DNA of 64,000 nt from EB88 sp965199135. GTDB taxonomy: Bacteria; Acidobacteriota; Terriglobia; Terriglobales; Acidobacteriaceae. The position numbers were made by a program, and so were the translations under genes. Shown piece after piece: positions 37,680 through 46,011 of the stretch (its first letter is position 1; every line of letters starts with the position of its first letter). The notes under the pieces were generated by a model, which saw nothing but the letters and a program-made list of their open reading frames with translations, was not told the origin of the DNA and did no database searches. The DNA lies in the NCBI GenBank assembly GCA_965199135.1, contig OZ240685.1, positions 310,001 to 374,000 of the forward strand, written 5' to 3'.

Positions 37680-38788
37680 AAAGCGGCTTTCCCGCGCTCG
37701 GCCGCCGCCTGCTCGCGCAGCAGCGTCACTGCGGCCTCCGCAACACGGTCGGGCGAGATCCGCATCAGTCCCGGTTCCGGGTCTCGGTGGCGCGCATGAT
37801 TGCGCAAACTCGCCGGGTCGCGCAGCACACTGAAGTGGCCATGGTACGGGCCGTTCCTGGCGGGATCTGTCGGTCCATAGATTCCTACGGTGGCCTTGCC
37901 GAGGGCCGCAGCGAGATGAAGCGGCCCGGTGTCGCCGCCGACCGCGAGTGTGGCCCGCCGCGTAAGTTCGATAAGCTGGCCCACCGACGGCGAGAGCAGG
38001 AGCGGGCTGACGCGGAGTGCCCTGAGCTGCGACGCAAGGGCCGCACCCAGCTCCAGTTCTCCCGGCGCACTGTTGATCATGACCTGGTACCCCGTGATCT
38101 TTGCAATCTCAGCACCGGCAATCGCGTATCGCTCCACGGGCCAGCGCTTCGCGCCCCAGCCTGCACCCGGATGCAGCAGGATTGCCGGACCGAGATTGGC
38201 GCCCGCGCCCGCCTGGTCGCACCAGAGCGCGGCCTCAGGGTCGCATGGCAGATCGGGCGGCCCAACGGGCGGGAGCGTCCCCGTGATCGCGCGCACCACA
38301 TCCGCAGCCTGATCGATCACGTGGGCCGAGGAGCTCTCGATGCGCTCCTTGAAGAGAAAGCGTGCCGCCGGTTCTCGTGGAGCGGCTTCACCGATGAGCC
38401 GGGCGCCACGTGGCATGGCCCAGTTTGCGATCACGGCAGATCGCACGGCACCCTGCAGATCGAGGATCACATCGTAGTGATCGGCCCGCAGAGAGGCACG
38501 CGTTTGCAGCATGGAGCGGAGCGTCGCCAGGCTGACCGGTGCTCGCGACCACTCCTTTGCAGGAACCAGGTGGATCTGATTGACCACGGGTTGCAACCGG
38601 GTATGTGCGGCCTCGCTGGCCGCCGAGTCGGCCGCCAGCAGGGGGCGCCAGTGTGGCTCGATCGCCCAGTCGATGATCCAGTAAGGCTGAGCCCTGCGCA
38701 GCGCGGACACCGCAGGCAGCGCATGGAGCACATCGCCCATCGCGCCGAGGCGAACGACCAAAACACGTTGCTGCTTTCCGGCTGGCAA
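37676..38788 (-). CDS. Glycosyltransferase family 9 (LPS heptosyltransferase-like)
   Basis: A GT-B glycosyltransferase of 370 residues related to WaaC/WaaF, which add heptose to the lipopolysaccharide inner core. N-terminal VLVVRLGAMGDVLHALPAV and the C-terminal nucleotide-sugar site GAGWGAKRWPVERYA plus GGDTGPLHLAAALGKATVG are diagnostic. The start is TTG at 38786-38788, just before the conserved first strand. It lies downstream of lpxK across a 106-base gap with no gene and overlaps the ICMT-like gene. Whether the sugar is heptose is not certain. Confidence 0.87.
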   Translation of the reverse strand: MPAGKQQRVLVVRLGAMGDVLHALPAVSALRRAQPYWIIDWAIEPHWRPLLAADSAASEAAHTRLQPVVNQIHLVPAKEWSRAPVSLATLRSMLQTRASLRADHYDVILDLQGAVRSAVIANWAMPRGARLIGEAAPREPAARFLFKERIESSSAHVIDQAADVVRAITGTLPPVGPPDLPCDPEAALWCDQAGAGANLGPAILLHPGAGWGAKRWPVERYAIAGAEIAKITGYQVMINSAPGELELGAALASQLRALRVSPLLLSPSVGQLIELTRRATLAVGGDTGPLHLAAALGKATVGIYGPTDPARNGPYHGHFSVLRDPASLRNHARHRDPEPGLMRISPDRVAEAAVTLLREQAAAERGKAAL

Positions 38789-38894
38789 ACACTCATTTTC
38801 GCATAGGCGCCTCGACTGGACAGTCGCGGCTGCACTACTCTCCAGTCCTTTCGCTGGTATCGACTGATCGGTTGCTCACACAGGAAAGCTGCTG

Positions 38895-39869
38895 CTAAGC
38901 CCCCGCAGCCGAAGGCGCGCGACGAAGTACCTGTTCCAACACCGATTCCGGATCGAGAAAGGTCACGCGCAGTGGCACCGGCCAGACCAGCCCACGATCC
39001 TGCAGCCACCTTCGCTGGCTGCTGCTCAGGCGCACCCAGTCTTTTTCGGTGGTGAGCAGCGAAGCACCGCATGTCGCGGCCTTCTTTGCGATGGCCTCGA
39101 GGTCGCGGTCCTCCCAGCGATGATGGTCGCGGAAGGCGAACGTCGCGACCAGCTCGACCCCCTGCTCCCGCAGGTTCTGGAAGAACTCGCCCGGATGCGC
39201 GATCCCGCAGAACGCCACAGCAACCTGTGAGACAGGAGGCTTCTCCATCGAACGACGCACCCGCCAGGCCGGTTTACAGAGACCGAGGCGCCGCAGGGCA
39301 CCCTCTGTTTCGGTGTCGCCGTCTCGCAGCACAAGGGCATCTGCGCGTTGGAGCGAACGGAGCGGCTCTCGCAGCGCGCCGGACGGGAGAAGCACGTTTC
39401 GGATATCGCTCGGGTGCATCACCACGACGTCGAACTCGCGGCGTAGTCGACGATGCTGGAATCCATCGTCGAGAAGATGGAGGCGTCGATCACCGGCGCC
39501 CTCGGCCAAACGCCCCGCCAGGACTCGCGTCCGCGCCACATAGACCGGTGCACCCGTCGCGCGGGCAATCAGCAGGGGCTCATCTCCAAATTCATCTGCC
39601 GAGCCTTCTGGCAGAACACGCATCGTTGCGCGTGACCTGCGTCCATAGCCGCGCGAAAGCACGTCCACGTCACGGCCCGCAGTCTGAAGCAATTGCGCCA
39701 GCGCGATCACTACGGGAGTCTTGCCCGCGCCGCCGGTGCTGAGATTCCCCACGCTGATCACAGGGTTTCGGAGCGCTTCCGGTTGCAACCAGCCACTGTC
39801 ATAAAGAAAGTTCTTGAGCGCTGCAGCCGCACCATACGGCAAGGCGAGTGGCTTCAGAAGAGACCTCAA
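38895..39869 (-). CDS. lpxK: Tetraacyldisaccharide 4'-kinase
   Basis: Phosphorylates the 4'-position of the lipid A disaccharide at the inner membrane. The 324 residues have a short N-terminal membrane-associated helix and the P-loop ISVGNLSTGGAGKTP. RGYGRRSRATMRV, the HLLDDGFQHRRLRRE segment and the FAFRDHHRWEDRDLEAI motif follow. The TTG start overlaps the stop of waaA (TTGA). Together with waaA it shows Kdo2-lipid A synthesis. Confidence 0.93.
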   Translation of the reverse strand: MRSLLKPLALPYGAAAALKNFLYDSGWLQPEALRNPVISVGNLSTGGAGKTPVVIALAQLLQTAGRDVDVLSRGYGRRSRATMRVLPEGSADEFGDEPLLIARATGAPVYVARTRVLAGRLAEGAGDRRLHLLDDGFQHRRLRREFDVVVMHPSDIRNVLLPSGALREPLRSLQRADALVLRDGDTETEGALRRLGLCKPAWRVRRSMEKPPVSQVAVAFCGIAHPGEFFQNLREQGVELVATFAFRDHHRWEDRDLEAIAKKAATCGASLLTTEKDWVRLSSSQRRWLQDRGLVWPVPLRVTFLDPESVLEQVLRRAPSAAGA

Positions 39870-41140
39870 CGCCCGGCCTCGCTCTGTTCCAACAGAAGCA
39901 GAAGCGCATCGCGGGCCCGCAGGGTAGCCCCGCGACTGGCCTGGCAGACGCGAGCAGCGCGCTCACCCCGGGCAGAGGCTTGCTGCGGGTCCGCAAGCAG
40001 CGCCTCGACGGAGTGCCGCAGCGATCGCGGCTCAGCGACGATAAGGGCGTCCGCCTCGAGGAGCGCCTCCACGATCGCGCGGAAGTTCTCGAAGCCTGGG
40101 CCGATCACCACCGGCTTCGCAAGAGCCGCAGGCTCAAGCGGATTGTGTCCACCTCGATGGAGAAACCCGCCACCCACAATTGCAACCGTCGCGAGTGCAT
40201 AGAGCGCCGCGAGTTCGCCCACGGAGTCCAGAAGCAGGGTAGTGCCCGCGGGAATGAGTGTTGGATCAAGACGCCACCGGGACAGCCTTACCCACAAACG
40301 GCCACTCTGCGCGAGCAGGGCGGCGACCTCCGCGAAGCGCTCCGGGTGTCGCGGAGCGAGCAGCGTGATCGCTTCCTGCGGAAGCACATCCAGAAGCAGC
40401 GCCTCTTCGCCCGCGAGCGTCGAGCCGCACACCAGGATGGGGACGCCCACGGCAAGAAGGGGCGCAAGCTGGTCGAGCAGCGACGATCTTGGCGCGGACG
40501 GCAGATCGTACTTGAGATTGCCGCCTGCCGAGACGTGTTCTGCCCCGAGAGCGCGGAAGCGCTCCGCGTCCTCCGTGGTCTGGGCCTGCACGAGGGCCAG
40601 CGTCCGCAGCAGCGGCCGCCAGAGTACCCGCAGCCGCCTGTACCGCGGCCACGATCGCGGAGAGAGCCGTGCGTTGATCACAGCCACCGGCACGGCTGAC
40701 CTGCGCGCCTCGAAGAGAAAGCGAGGCCAGAGTTCGCTCTCCGCGAGCACGATCAGCGAGGGACGGAGAACACCGAGCCACGCGCGAACCGCAAAAGCAA
40801 AATCGGCCGGAAAGTAAAAGACTGAAGACTCGCCGAAGCGTGCCCGCGCAACTGCCTGGCCGGTCCGCGTCGTTGTAGACACAACGATGGTGCGCCCGGG
40901 TAAAGCCTCCCGGAGTGCCGCGACCAGGGGTGCCACTGCAATCACCTCACCGACCGACACAGCATGGATCCAGATGCCATGTGCATGTCTCATGCCACCC
41001 CATTTTGACGGGGGGATCAGGCCAAGGCGCTCACCCAGCCCCTCGCGGTACTTGCCGCCCCTGCGGAGACCGCGCGCCCAGAGGGGCGCGCTGAGCGTCA
41101 GGGCTGCTCCGAGTGCCATGCTGTAGACCGCAAGCAGCAC
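39866..41140 (-). CDS. waaA: 3-deoxy-D-manno-octulosonic acid (Kdo) transferase
   Basis: Transfers Kdo to lipid IVA. The frame is open to a GTG at 41245, but I chose the GTG at 41140. It gives 424 residues, starts exactly with the usual N-terminal membrane helix (LLAVYSMALGAALTLSAPLW), and leaves room for promoters before the divergent gene at 41266. Family signatures: RGGKYREGLGERLG, IWIHAVSVGEVIAVAPLV, FYFPADFAFAVRAWL, ESELWPRFLFEAR, NARLSPRSW and, late, GGGFLHRGGHNPLEPAALAK. It leads the lipid A/core operon. Confidence 0.93.
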   Translation of the reverse strand: MLLAVYSMALGAALTLSAPLWARGLRRGGKYREGLGERLGLIPPSKWGGMRHAHGIWIHAVSVGEVIAVAPLVAALREALPGRTIVVSTTTRTGQAVARARFGESSVFYFPADFAFAVRAWLGVLRPSLIVLAESELWPRFLFEARRSAVPVAVINARLSPRSWPRYRRLRVLWRPLLRTLALVQAQTTEDAERFRALGAEHVSAGGNLKYDLPSAPRSSLLDQLAPLLAVGVPILVCGSTLAGEEALLLDVLPQEAITLLAPRHPERFAEVAALLAQSGRLWVRLSRWRLDPTLIPAGTTLLLDSVGELAALYALATVAIVGGGFLHRGGHNPLEPAALAKPVVIGPGFENFRAIVEALLEADALIVAEPRSLRHSVEALLADPQQASARGERAARVCQASRGATLRARDALLLLLEQSEAGR

Positions 41141-41265
41141 CTCGACGGCAGGGGACGGGTGGGCGCGTCCACGAAAGTTTGAAAGAGGCCGGTTCACAGA
41201 GATGTCAGCCCCGATGATAATGGGGACGCCTGATCCCCGCTTCACCCCTGAGGTCTCATCGCCCC

Positions 41266-41910
41266 ATGCGCCCGCCCCGTACGCGTCTGTTTCCCATACT
41301 CTTGCTGCTCGTTCCTGCTTGCCTCTTTGGTGCCGACAAGCGGATCGCGCCGGCTCTCACGGCATCGCAATACCCGGCGCACGTGACGCAGGCGGGCATC
41401 ACCATCGCGGCTGACCCGTACGACGCAAAGCCCAAGGAAGACGTGTTCCGCGTCGACTATCTCAAGTACAACTTCATCCCGATCCGCATCATTGTGACCA
41501 ATGACACGGCGCAGCCGATCTCGCTCACGGACGTCCGCATCCTGCTGCTTCCGCGCGAAGACGGCAAGATCAACGCTGCCGAACCGGGGGACGTGGAGCG
41601 GCGCATCGATGGCGCCGCGAAACGCGGAACCACGATTCCGATCGGGCCCATCAACATCCACAAGGACGGCAAGGCTTCGGACAACAAGGTCGAGGCTGAC
41701 TTCAGCGAGAACGAGTACTCGGCGCTTGCGGTAGAGCCGCACACCACGCGCGCCGGCTTTCTCTTCTACGATGTGCAGGGACTGGGGCAGCGGCCGCTCA
41801 TCGGGGCAAAGCTCGTCTTCCGCGAGGTCAAAGACGCGAGCGGCAAGGACTTCTTCGCCTTCGAGGTGCCGATGGATGCCTACCTCGCCGCTCCTGCTTC
41901 GGGAAAATAA
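41266..41910 (+). CDS. Exported protein of unknown function
   Basis: A 214-residue protein with a signal peptide (LFPILLLLVPACLFGA). The mature part has charged segments and likely beta structure: ITIAADPYDAKPKEDVFRVD, IRIIVTNDTAQPISLTDVR and EPHTTRAGFLFYDVQGLG. The layout suggests an Ig-like or copper-chaperone-like sandwich that I cannot name. It lies 97 bases before the start of the NHL/Ig-like protein and may share its transcript. No cysteine of a lipobox is seen at the cleavage site. Confidence 0.7.
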   Translation: MRPPRTRLFPILLLLVPACLFGADKRIAPALTASQYPAHVTQAGITIAADPYDAKPKEDVFRVDYLKYNFIPIRIIVTNDTAQPISLTDVRILLLPREDGKINAAEPGDVERRIDGAAKRGTTIPIGPINIHKDGKASDNKVEADFSENEYSALAVEPHTTRAGFLFYDVQGLGQRPLIGAKLVFREVKDASGKDFFAFEVPMDAYLAAPASGK

Positions 41911-42007
41911 GCCGGGGGGGCGTCCCTTAGTGGGCCGCTGCAGAAGAGAGCCTCCTCGATACCCATTCTGCTGTAGAGCCGCGGCGCACCGTGCCGATAA
42001 GGCCGGT

Positions 42008-45000
42008 ATGCGGGACCGGACCTTCACTGAGGACGTTTGGCCAAAAGCCACCAGCAGGCGCGGCCTCTCCGCCGTCGTTCTTCTTGTCCTCTGCTTTGCA
42101 CCCTGGGCCACCAGGGCGCAGATGGTGGTGGCGCATAGCATCCTGACGTACGCCGGCAACGGCACGGCGGGGCTCAGTGGCAATGGTGGAGCCGCTGCCG
42201 CGGCGGAACTGAATGGGCCGAGCGGCATAGCCGTTGACGGTCTTGGAAACCTGTACATCGCAGACGTCGCCAACTATGTGGTGCGTGAAGTCAACGCCTC
42301 GACAGGTGTGATCTCTACGATCGCCGGCAATGGCACGGCTGGGTTTTCGGGCGACGGCGGCCCTGCCACAGCGGCAGAGATCCGCCCTGTGGACGTCGCT
42401 GTGGATGGACTCGGGAGCCTGTACATCGCAGACACGCTAAATCAACGCATTCGGCGCGTGAACCTTGCCTCTGGCATCATCACCACGGTTGCAGGCAGTG
42501 GCACGCAGGGACATAGCGGCGATGGTGGCCAAGCAGCCAGCGCAGCGCTTAACGCTCCCTGGGCCGTAGCTGCCGACGGCTCGAATAATATCTACATCGC
42601 AGATACGGGAAATAACTGCGTTCGCTATCTGAATGTGGCGACTGGCGTGATCACAAACATCGCTGGCACCGGGGCTTCCGGAAGCACGGGAGACGGTGGG
42701 GCCGCGACGGCTGCCACCCTCAAGACTCCCACGGGCGTCGCGGTAAGCGCCGCAGGCAATCTCTATATCGCGGACACAGGCAATGGCGTCATTCGTGAGG
42801 TCACGCTCGCCAGCGGCAAGATCGCGACGGTGGCGGGAACCATTGGAGCTACCGGTTCCGGGACCCCTCATCCCTCCCCTGGTGATGGCGGACCGGCAAC
42901 ACTCGCGACGTTGAGCGCCCCTGTTGGGATCACACTCGACGCTGTCGGCAACCTCTACATCGCGGATATAGGCGACAATGCCCTTCGCGTGGTAAATACC
43001 AGCGGAACCATCTCTACGATCGCCGGTACCGATGCTGCAGGCTACTCCGGTGACGGAGGCCTCGCCACAAGCGCGGAACTTCGATCGCCGGCGCACGTGG
43101 CTTTGGACCCGATGGGAAACATTTACGTCTCGGATGATGGGAACAACCGGGTACGCCGCGTCGGGATGAACTTGACTTTCGTTCCCACTGCACTCGGCAG
43201 CAGCGTGACGCAGAACATCCTGCTCCAGGCCACAGCAGCCGAGACCATCAGCGCTCCCTCCGTCACGACTTCGCTCGGGAGCGTGCAGGAGTTCTCGGTA
43301 GGAGCGGTTTCTGGCTGCACAGACGACGGCTCCACCTCCAATGCTTCCGGCACGATCTGTACCGTACCCGTCACCTTTCAGCCAAGGTACCCTGGCAATC
43401 GCGCTCTCCCGCTCAAGGTGACCGCGGGCGGCACAAAGTATCGCTTCATCGTGAACGGTCGCGGAGAAGGACCGCTTACGGCGCTCATCCCCGGCATCAT
43501 CACGACAATTGCCGGAATCGGGACCGCAGGGTACACAGGAGACGGCAGTGCGGCCACCGCCTCGCAGCTGAACACCCCCTCGCGCGTGGCGGTCGACTTC
43601 GCAGGCAACGTGTACATCGTGGATGTCGGCAACAACGTCATTCGCAAAGTCAGCGCCACCACCGGCATCATCACGACTGTCGCCGGGAACGGGACCGGGG
43701 GCTACAACGGAGATGGAATCGCTGCCACGAGCGCAGAACTCTCCAATCCGTTAGCCGTCACCGTCGACGGCGCCGGCAACCTTTTCATCACCGACGCCAA
43801 CAACCAGAGAATTCGCGAAGTGGTGAACACCACGGGCCTGATCCAAACGGTCGCGGGCAACGGGACGAACGGTTTTGCCGGAGACGGAGGGCTCGCTACC
43901 AGCGCAGCATTGTCGAACCCGTGGGAAACAGCCTTGGACCAGGCGGGTAACCTGTACATTGCCGACGGCTCAAACAGCAGGCTGCGCATGGTCAACGCGG
44001 CGACAGGCGTGATCACCACGATTGCGGGTACAGGCGCCGTCTCCTTTTCAGGAGATGGCGGGCAGGCGACAGCCGCAGGCCTGCGCTATCCGGGCGCTAT
44101 CGCCCTCGACCAGCACGGCAACATCGTCTTCTCTGACAGCTTCGACAAGCGCATTCGCACCATCTCTGCCTTGACCGGCGTTGTCAACACCGTTGCCGGC
44201 ACTGGCTCACCAGGGTATTCCGGAGACGGGGGGCCGGCCACCTCCGCGCAGATTGGGGTGATCCAGGGCGTTGTTCTCGACAGCGCAGGGAATATCTATC
44301 TTGCGGATGCCGCGAACAGCCGGATCCGCCGGGTTGATGCGCTGACGAACACCATCACCACGATCGCGGGCAATGGCATCGTCGGCTACGCGGGTGACGG
44401 TGGATCCGCGACGAGCGCCGCGCTGAACAGCCCCTACCATGTAGCGATCGATGCCAAGGGGAACCTTTACATCGCCGATCCCGTGGCAAATGTGATCCGG
44501 AAGATCACCGTCTCCCAGTCTGCCCTCGCCTTTCCAACAGCAACCTCGGCAGGCGACCGCGACCTCTCCGACGATCCCCTCACAACAGTCGTGAACAACA
44601 TCGGAAATGCAGCCCTGACGATTCCCCCGCCTTCGACCGGGCTAAACCCCAGCATTGCGAGCTACTTCTCCCTGGATAGCTCCTCGACCTGCTCGCAGCT
44701 CTCTTCGGCCAGCACATCGGAAACCCTGGCCACCGCCGCGCAGTGCACCATCGCGATCGACTTCACACCGACCGTCGCAGGGAGTGTCTCGGGTACCGCG
44801 GTTCTCACCAATAATTCCCTGGGAGTTGCCGGATCCTCACAAAGCATCGCGCTCTCCGGCACCGCAACTGCCGACGTCACCGCGACGACGCTGCTGTCTT
44901 CCGCAAACCCCGGGCTTTATGGTTCTAACGTAACAATTACAGCGACCGTCACCGACAGCAGCGCCGGCACGGTGCCGACCGGAAGCATCCAGTTCACCCT

Positions 45001-45916
45001 TGACGGCACCGTCGTCAGCACCGTAACCCTGAACGGAAGCGGCACCGCAGCCTACACAGCCACTTCGCTCAGCATCGGCACCCACAGCTTCACGGCCGCG
45101 TACACTCCGAGCGGCTCCTTCTCGGCAAGCACATCGGGCGCTCTTTCAGAAATAGTCAGCAAGGCCACCCCTGCGATCACCTGGCCGGCACCCGCGGCAA
45201 TCCCCTACGGTACGGCTCTCAGCTCCACACAGCTCAATGCTTCGACCACAACGACAGGTGGCACCTTCACCTACACGCCCGCTGCCGGAACAGTGTTGTC
45301 TGTCGGTGCCGCACAAAGCCTCAGTACGACCTTCACCCCCACAGACACGACCCACTACGCCGCAGCGTCGGCCACCAACACCATCACCGTCACCCAGGCA
45401 GCAGGAAGCGTGGCTCTGACCAGCTCCACATCCTCAGCGGTTTTTGGCAGCGCCATTACGCTGACTGCAACGCTTCCCACGGGCGCCTCGGGCGCTGTTG
45501 TCTTCACCGATGGCGGCCTCACGATCGGAACAGGGACCATCAGCAATGGCGGCGCGTCTCTCGTCGTCTCGAATCTCTTGGTCGGCAGCCATTCCCTTGC
45601 CGCCACTTGGGCGGGAAACGCCGCTTACACCTCGGCTGCCTCGCTCTCGGTCCCGCTCGTCATCACTAAGTCCCCAGTCACTATCGCCTTCGCTACGTCG
45701 CGGGATCCGTCGCTCTACGGGGACATGGTGATCTGCACCGTAACGGTAAGTGGTCCGTTGACGACCCCGACAGGCAGTCTGCTGCTCAAAGATGGCTCCT
45801 CTGTACTTGGCACCCTCAGCCTCGTGTCCGGGAACGCAACGTACACAACGAGGAGCCTCGTTGCGGGAAGTCACACCCTCGAACTCATCTACAGCGGGGA
45901 TAGCAACTTCTACTAG
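42008..45916 (+). CDS. Exported NHL-repeat/Ig-like repeat protein (protein 1 of three); last Ig domain lacks its final strand
   Basis: A 1302-residue secreted protein; the ATG at 42008 gives a signal peptide (LSAVVLLVLCFAPWATRAQ). Twelve NHL repeats of about 57 residues (pattern TIAGNGTAGFSGDGG...GNLYIADTGN...RVN) fall in two blocks of six, residues 45-388 and 497-835. A beta-sandwich (about 389-496) separates the blocks. A choice-of-anchor-D-like domain, then Ig-like, MBG-like (ITWPAPAAIPYGTALS, from 1052), Ig-like and a last Ig-like domain (from 1222) follow. The chain stops at YSGDSNFY, before the last strand that the internal Ig domains have. NHL propellers bind protein, glycan or RNA ligands; an extracellular binding or scaffold role is inferred. 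Confidence 0.85.
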   Translation: MRDRTFTEDVWPKATSRRGLSAVVLLVLCFAPWATRAQMVVAHSILTYAGNGTAGLSGNGGAAAAAELNGPSGIAVDGLGNLYIADVANYVVREVNASTGVISTIAGNGTAGFSGDGGPATAAEIRPVDVAVDGLGSLYIADTLNQRIRRVNLASGIITTVAGSGTQGHSGDGGQAASAALNAPWAVAADGSNNIYIADTGNNCVRYLNVATGVITNIAGTGASGSTGDGGAATAATLKTPTGVAVSAAGNLYIADTGNGVIREVTLASGKIATVAGTIGATGSGTPHPSPGDGGPATLATLSAPVGITLDAVGNLYIADIGDNALRVVNTSGTISTIAGTDAAGYSGDGGLATSAELRSPAHVALDPMGNIYVSDDGNNRVRRVGMNLTFVPTALGSSVTQNILLQATAAETISAPSVTTSLGSVQEFSVGAVSGCTDDGSTSNASGTICTVPVTFQPRYPGNRALPLKVTAGGTKYRFIVNGRGEGPLTALIPGIITTIAGIGTAGYTGDGSAATASQLNTPSRVAVDFAGNVYIVDVGNNVIRKVSATTGIITTVAGNGTGGYNGDGIAATSAELSNPLAVTVDGAGNLFITDANNQRIREVVNTTGLIQTVAGNGTNGFAGDGGLATSAALSNPWETALDQAGNLYIADGSNSRLRMVNAATGVITTIAGTGAVSFSGDGGQATAAGLRYPGAIALDQHGNIVFSDSFDKRIRTISALTGVVNTVAGTGSPGYSGDGGPATSAQIGVIQGVVLDSAGNIYLADAANSRIRRVDALTNTITTIAGNGIVGYAGDGGSATSAALNSPYHVAIDAKGNLYIADPVANVIRKITVSQSALAFPTATSAGDRDLSDDPLTTVVNNIGNAALTIPPPSTGLNPSIASYFSLDSSSTCSQLSSASTSETLATAAQCTIAIDFTPTVAGSVSGTAVLTNNSLGVAGSSQSIALSGTATADVTATTLLSSANPGLYGSNVTITATVTDSSAGTVPTGSIQFTLDGTVVSTVTLNGSGTAAYTATSLSIGTHSFTAAYTPSGSFSASTSGALSEIVSKATPAITWPAPAAIPYGTALSSTQLNASTTTTGGTFTYTPAAGTVLSVGAAQSLSTTFTPTDTTHYAAASATNTITVTQAAGSVALTSSTSSAVFGSAITLTATLPTGASGAVVFTDGGLTIGTGTISNGGASLVVSNLLVGSHSLAATWAGNAAYTSAASLSVPLVITKSPVTIAFATSRDPSLYGDMVICTVTVSGPLTTPTGSLLLKDGSSVLGTLSLVSGNATYTTRSLVAGSHTLELIYSGDSNFY
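42140..43172 (+). repeat. Six NHL repeats forming predicted propeller 1
   Basis: Six imperfect in-frame repeats of about 171 bases inside protein 1, each with AG[NT]G...G[DN]GG...GN[LI]YIAD and a closing R.VN element. The fifth unit has a six-residue insertion. Six blades match the usual closed NHL propeller. Confidence 0.8.
43496..44511 (+). repeat. Six NHL repeats forming predicted propeller 2
   Basis: A second block of six repeats with the same period (units starting AGIGTAGYTGDG, AGNGTGGYNGDG, AGNGTNGFAGDG, AGTGAVSFSGDG, AGTGSPGYSGDG and AGNGIVGYAGDG). It is separated from block 1 by about 108 residues of non-NHL beta-rich sequence. Confidence 0.8.
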
Positions 45917-46011
45917 GCGCGAATACCAAAATGGGAACGGGCGTGACGTGATTCTTCAGGAAGCTGAATAGCGCTCTGTTCACGGGGTGCCGACCTGCCG
46001 ATAGTCTGGCC

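Noticed and set aside
36327..37799. A 490-codon open frame on the plus strand over the DUF3108 and ICMT-like genes
   Set aside because: The minus-strand genes have recognised families and overlapping starts; this frame is Arg-rich without domain or signal.
42140..44511. The long NHL repeats as a DNA-level satellite or assembly duplication
   Set aside because: Repeats are diverged at the DNA level and keep frame and conserved residues, as protein repeats do.
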